Part shown: positions 60,093-64,000 of the stretch, piece by piece
Layout of the letters: every line of letters begins with the position of its first letter
Position numbering within the stretch: position 1 is the stretch's first letter
Source of the DNA: Amoebidium appalachense
Lineage: Eukaryota; Ichthyosporea
Reading direction: 5' to 3'
NCBI GenBank assembly: GCA_963693365.1
Contig: CAVNZM010000003.1
Location: 13,950,001-14,014,000 of the forward strand
DNA length: 64,000 nt
Notes under the pieces: model-generated
The model's input: only the letters and a program-made list of their open reading frames with translations
Databases searched by the model: none
Told to the model about the DNA's origin: nothing
Made by a program: the position numbers and the translations under genes

Positions 60093-61353
60093 GCTGCGGG
60101 AAGAAACACTGACGGGGAGATTACTTGGAAGAATGCCCTAGCCCAAAGTACAAATTTGATTGGAGCGAGCGGATCTGGCGGCAGATCCCTTCCAGATCTG
60201 GGAGCTCTTAACTTTTTGCACATGGCAGATAATAACATAGGAATACGAAGAATATGCTAAAAGGTTTGGTTATAATGAAATAAAAATCTGAATTTGGGGT
60301 ATGAACGTGATTTTTATAACATTTGTCATATACGAAAGTGCAAGTATGCAAGGATACTTTCGTAACACCAACCCATGGGCCAATACCCTTGCGCCTTGCC
60401 CTCATCATAATGGCGTGATCTACCTCTGCGCGGAATTCGAAAGCACATTCCCCCCCAAAAGCCTATGCTCCGACGAAAAAAAATTGGTTCTCAGTGACTG
60501 CATAGTGGAAAGTTGTTGGGTGGCAATGGATCCGGAATTAGTACTTTTGGCTTCAGTGCGGCTGCTTCATTACAGCTCACATGCATGTCGACAAAAGACA
60601 GCACATTCCCTCTTCAATCTCCCCGGCACCAAGTCTGTTTTACACAGTCTCGCAACATGTGAGGCGTGTGTAGAGAGGGAGATCTAAAGAAAGCTCCTAG
60701 GTTATTTTTGTCATGAGTATATGATAGTCCTTCTGACCCCGCCGCGTGCCAGGAATGTGCGCGCCCCGCGGCACTTTATATATTGTTTGGGTTGGTATCA
60801 TTATAGGAAAAGCATGTGTTTGAATATACCTGGTGGTATGGGAAAAAAATCTTTGGTAGTGTTGGCCAAACAAATGAGCAGACGGTGGCACACACGTGCA
60901 CCTCATTTACCCCCCTCAGAAGATCTAGATTCAATCTTTATAGGCGAATAGTGATTGGTCTCAGGATCTGAGCAGCAGATTTAGCGGGAATATCAGGGAA
61001 AGGAAACCTCCAATCGTCTCGCGCGGCCGCAGGCCGCCGGGCCGCTGGGCCGCCCCGCTCGCGGCCAGTACTGAGTCTGCCCAACTTAAAAAAAAATGAA
61101 AAATATTGTGCCCCCCACGTGTAAGAACCATTCACGTCGTAGCTAATATTACATGATTTCAAGCAAAATGGCGCAAGCGCTTGCTAGATTAAAAAATAAT
61201 GCTTGTCCGGCCTCCAAATTCGAGTAGGTTCAAACCGAGTCAAAAGTCTATTTTGGGAGCTCCCGCACAGGCATGATACCATTGGTGATCTATCACACAG
61301 TCAAAAGCGCCACATCCGACCGCAACCCAAGGAGGAACCTTGTGCCAGCCCTT
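60093..61353. other. Divergent intergenic region between active and pseudo subtilases
   Basis: Unique DNA. A 128-codon plus frame (60301-60687) has no recognisable features. A GC-rich, GGCC-palindromic spot lies at 61017-61075. No repeats of the microsatellite type. Confidence 0.5.
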
Positions 61354-61358
61354 TATAA
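61354..61358 (+). promoter_or_regulatory. TATA-like box of the pseudo-subtilase gene
   Basis: CTTTATAACC, about 120 bases upstream of the ATG at 61477. Confidence 0.45.
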
Positions 61359-61476
61359 CCTCCCCGCCCGCTGAGGCAAACATCACAAGCGCCGCACCGC
61401 CCTCGCGTTAACGTTCGCCGTGCATTGTGCAGCCATTCCTACACGTACCACCCCAACCCCAGAACTAAGCGTCAAC

Positions 61477-63340
61477 ATGTCTCTCACCAAGACCAGCGCC
61501 ATGCTCCTGGCCGGAGCTACCATCGTGGCTGCCGATTTCCGCCCCATTGTAAGTCAGAGCCTTCATATTTGTGACCATACTCTGGCCGTGTTATGATTCT
61601 AATGAATATGACGTGTGTTCTTTTGACCGTGATTCAATACAATCGTTACGGTGTTATAATGCTTATGAGACAGTGTTGAAGGGCTAAAGTGGAGAGGGTC
61701 AAACGTGGCAACTTGTGACTAGTACTTGGTTTGGCAAGTCCCGGGTCAGAGTGATGTGTACACTACAGCGAACTCTGCAGCGACCCAAATCAAACGGAGA
61801 TGAATGTATACGGTGTGGCGCCCTTAAGGCCCTTAAGTTTATTGATGAGCATAGGTAGGGCTGAATATTGTTCTGTATCAACAGCAAGGAAATTCTTTAG
61901 CGAGTAGCAAGTGATTGGGACAGGCAGGACATATAATTCTCAGTGTACTCGAACGATGTCAATGATGTCCAGAATCAGATGGGAAAAAATTGTTGCACAC
62001 GTTAACCCCAACAATTATTGCAGGCAAACCGCGGCGCGGTGGTGCCAGGCTCCTTCTACCTGCGTGTCGGTTCCCCTGCCCAGGCTGCCAAGCTCCAAGC
62101 GATTGACCCGCGTGTGCAAGTCTTCCCCAGCATGAACGGTGGCTTTGCCCGCCTGAACGTTACTGTCGACACAACTCAAGGCACGATCAGCGGCCCCGAT
62201 TTCCCCGTTCTGGTCAAGCTCATTAACGCTGCCACGTACGTGGAGGAGGACGTGTGGATGTTCAGCCCTCGCTTTGTGACCCAGCAGCCCGCGAACCCCA
62301 CTGAGATTAAGGTGTGGCCTGGCACCGACAACGGGCTCCAGTCCAACGACTATTACACGGGTGCCAACTGGGCAAAGAAGGCGCTTTCTCCTGCAAGCAG
62401 CACCTATCCCGGCTTTGGCCGCAACGGTGAGGGTGTCGACGTGTATGTCATCGGCAACGGCATCAACGTCAACCATCCCCAGTTCGAGGGTAAGTTGTTC
62501 CCCCACCCACCCATCCACCCACCCACCCACCAACCCACCTACTGTATGCACGACTCACACACACACCCAGGTCATGCAAGACGTTCCAGTGTTTAGATAA
62601 GCTAGCTTACTGTACCTGTTTATAATTATATGTTGTCATAAATGCCAAAAAGATGCACTTCTAATGGAGTATACCCTGCCCACCTGCCCACAGGCCGTGC
62701 TTCACACCTTTACCCCAAGGGGGCAGACTCCAGTGATGAGACGGGTGTGAGCACCCTCGAGGCCGGCATCATTGCCAGCAAGGACTTCGGTGTTGCCCCC
62801 AAGGCAAACATTCTCTCCGTGAAGGTGCCCCTGGACCCCAACACTAAAATGTCGCGGGCCACCGACTTCTACGCTGCCGCCGATGCCATCCTCACCAAAG
62901 TCCAGAACACCGATAGGCCCGCCGTGGTCTACACCGGCCTGGTCGGCCAATCTGACTCTGGCTCGACCACAAACATTTTCCGTTTCCTTATCAACAACGC
63001 GCCAGCGGGTAAAGTGCATGGGTCGGCCACCGGACAGTCATGGAGCGACTCGTGCAAGATGCTTGGTGGTGGCCTGAGCTATGGCGCCGATTACTTCATG
63101 ACCGGCGCTGCCATGCCCAACGGCAAGATCCTGAACAGGAATGCCCAAGCCAACGGCGACGTAGAGGTCATGTCTCCGTATGGCGGGTAAGTAGACCAAA
63201 ATTTCACTATGGAAAACAGTGAGATCGAGGTGGAAAAATAAAAGAAAAATAAGGAACACACACGCAAACACACACAATCGGATACACAACACACCCACCC
63301 ACACACACCGTGACACACACGCGCACACAACTACACGCAT

Positions 63341-63433
<93 letters not shown>

Positions 63434-64000
63434 TGTACATGCTCAGAGCAAAAGCCTGCATCATGACGCGCACACATACCTACATACCTGGTCAAACTAC
63501 ACAAGCACACCTCTCACACAAACCTTCTACCCCTGCAGCTGTGTCCACCTGTCGGCTCCCGGGTTCAACCTCAAGAGCACCAGCAAGGACGGTGCCAGCG
63601 CCTACATCTCCGGCCAGAATGCGTAAGTTTTTCTGCTTGCTCGTGCCGTGTTTTGTTCCTGTTCTTTATCCATGTGTATAAAATTGCATGCTTGATTGAC
63701 GCCATGAAGACGCCATGAAGTGTGTATGTGAAGCTCAGTAGTCTGCCCATTGTGCATTGTTTGTTTGGGGAAGAAATGGGGCTGGTACTGATCAAAAATT
63801 TTCTATCACAGCGCTGCTGCCGTCACTGCAGGCCTTCTTGCTGGTTTCCGCAGCGCCTACCCTGCCTACACCCAGGCTGAGGTAATACCCCTGATTCTGT
63901 CCCCCCCCCCCCCCCCCCCCCCTCCCCCCCTCCCTCCCCCTCCCCCCCCCCCCCCCTCCCGCCTCTACCCCTTGTCGGCCGCAGAGCAGTTTACATGCTT
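61477..64000 (+). CDS. Subtilase-fold pseudoprotease (catalytic residues lost), 5 exons visible, 3' incomplete
   Basis: Exons: 61477-61548, 62024-62489, 62694-63186, 63539-63622, 63812-63881, all GT-AG and in phase, 395 codons; the next exon starts near 63985-63987 and leaves the window. A signal peptide is about 1-19. The N-terminal part corresponds to the propeptide. The S8 fold is recognisable against the neighbouring active enzyme: VDVYVIGNGINVNHPQFEG (active VDVYVIDTGVN...QFEG), FGVAPKANILSVKV (NTGVAPKARIFAVRV), ATGQSWSDSC (AAGNSNADAC), SGQNAAAAVTAG (SGTSMATPHVAG). By this alignment Asp becomes Gly168, His becomes Val198, oxyanion Asn becomes Gln294 and Ser becomes Asn371. There are no stops or frameshifts and splice sites are good, so it looks like a maintained gene. 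Likely a secreted non-enzymatic protein (binding, inhibition or decoy); role is inference. Confidence 0.9.
63256..63430. repeat. (CA)n microsatellite, pseudo-subtilase intron 3
   Basis: Loose CA-rich DNA from 63256, then about 43 perfect CA units (63341-63428). Confidence 0.95.
63901..63960. repeat. C-rich tract in pseudo-subtilase intron 5
   Basis: C-runs broken by T, ending about 25 bases before the probable exon 6 acceptor. Confidence 0.9.

Noticed and set aside
60301-60687. 128-codon plus-strand frame in the divergent promoter region
   Set aside because: No domain, signal peptide or splice support that I recognise. Chance is plausible in repeat-poor DNA; left as unproven.

Overview
The window is nuclear DNA of a eukaryote. 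Every recognised gene is split by GT-AG introns, three encode endomembrane or secreted proteins, and there are no bacterial-style operons. The gene set (folliculin, ceramide kinase, a p24 cargo receptor, two subtilase-fold proteins) fits a unicellular eukaryote, but I cannot name the lineage. A degenerate TTTAGGG-type tract near 43.2 kb is a weak hint of a plant/alga/alveolate-type telomere repeat. Non-coding DNA is extremely rich in (GT/CA)n, (GA/CT)n and homopolymer G/C runs of up to about 63 bases. Most long open frames in the window are translations of these repeats and are not genes.

Layout. 1-10,996: no gene I can support; unique AT-rich DNA, foldback elements and microsatellites. 10,997-30,344 (minus): a folliculin (FLCN) gene that I reconstructed as 17 phase-consistent exons, about 797 codons over 19.3 kb. 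It keeps the N-terminal Longin start and the Arg that acts as the Rag GTPase arginine finger in human FLCN. It has one apparent 1-base homopolymer error in the last exon. 32,131-34,312 (plus): an unrecognised secreted/type I membrane protein. 38,029-41,863 (plus): ceramide kinase, 4 exons. 45,617-51,713 (plus): p24/emp24 family protein, 5 exons, 228 aa. 55,763-59,987 (minus): an active proteinase K-like S8 subtilase, 9 exons, 486 aa. 61,477 to beyond 64,000 (plus): a divergently transcribed subtilase-fold paralogue that has lost all three catalytic residues and the oxyanion Asn.

The most interesting items are the active protease/pseudoprotease divergent pair (1.49 kb between start codons, each with a TATA-like box) and the folliculin gene. 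Folliculin introns are built from microsatellites whose (CA)n tracts run straight into the 3' splice sites, and they host a family of dispersed elements carrying expanded G-runs. Intron 7 of FLCN carries about 21 CACGTG motifs, and another six lie upstream of the ceramide kinase gene. CACGTG is the core bound by bHLH factors, including those that animal folliculin controls. Any regulatory link is inference.

All exon boundaries come from reading splice motifs, reading-frame phase and remembered family sequences. No search, alignment program or transcript data were used.
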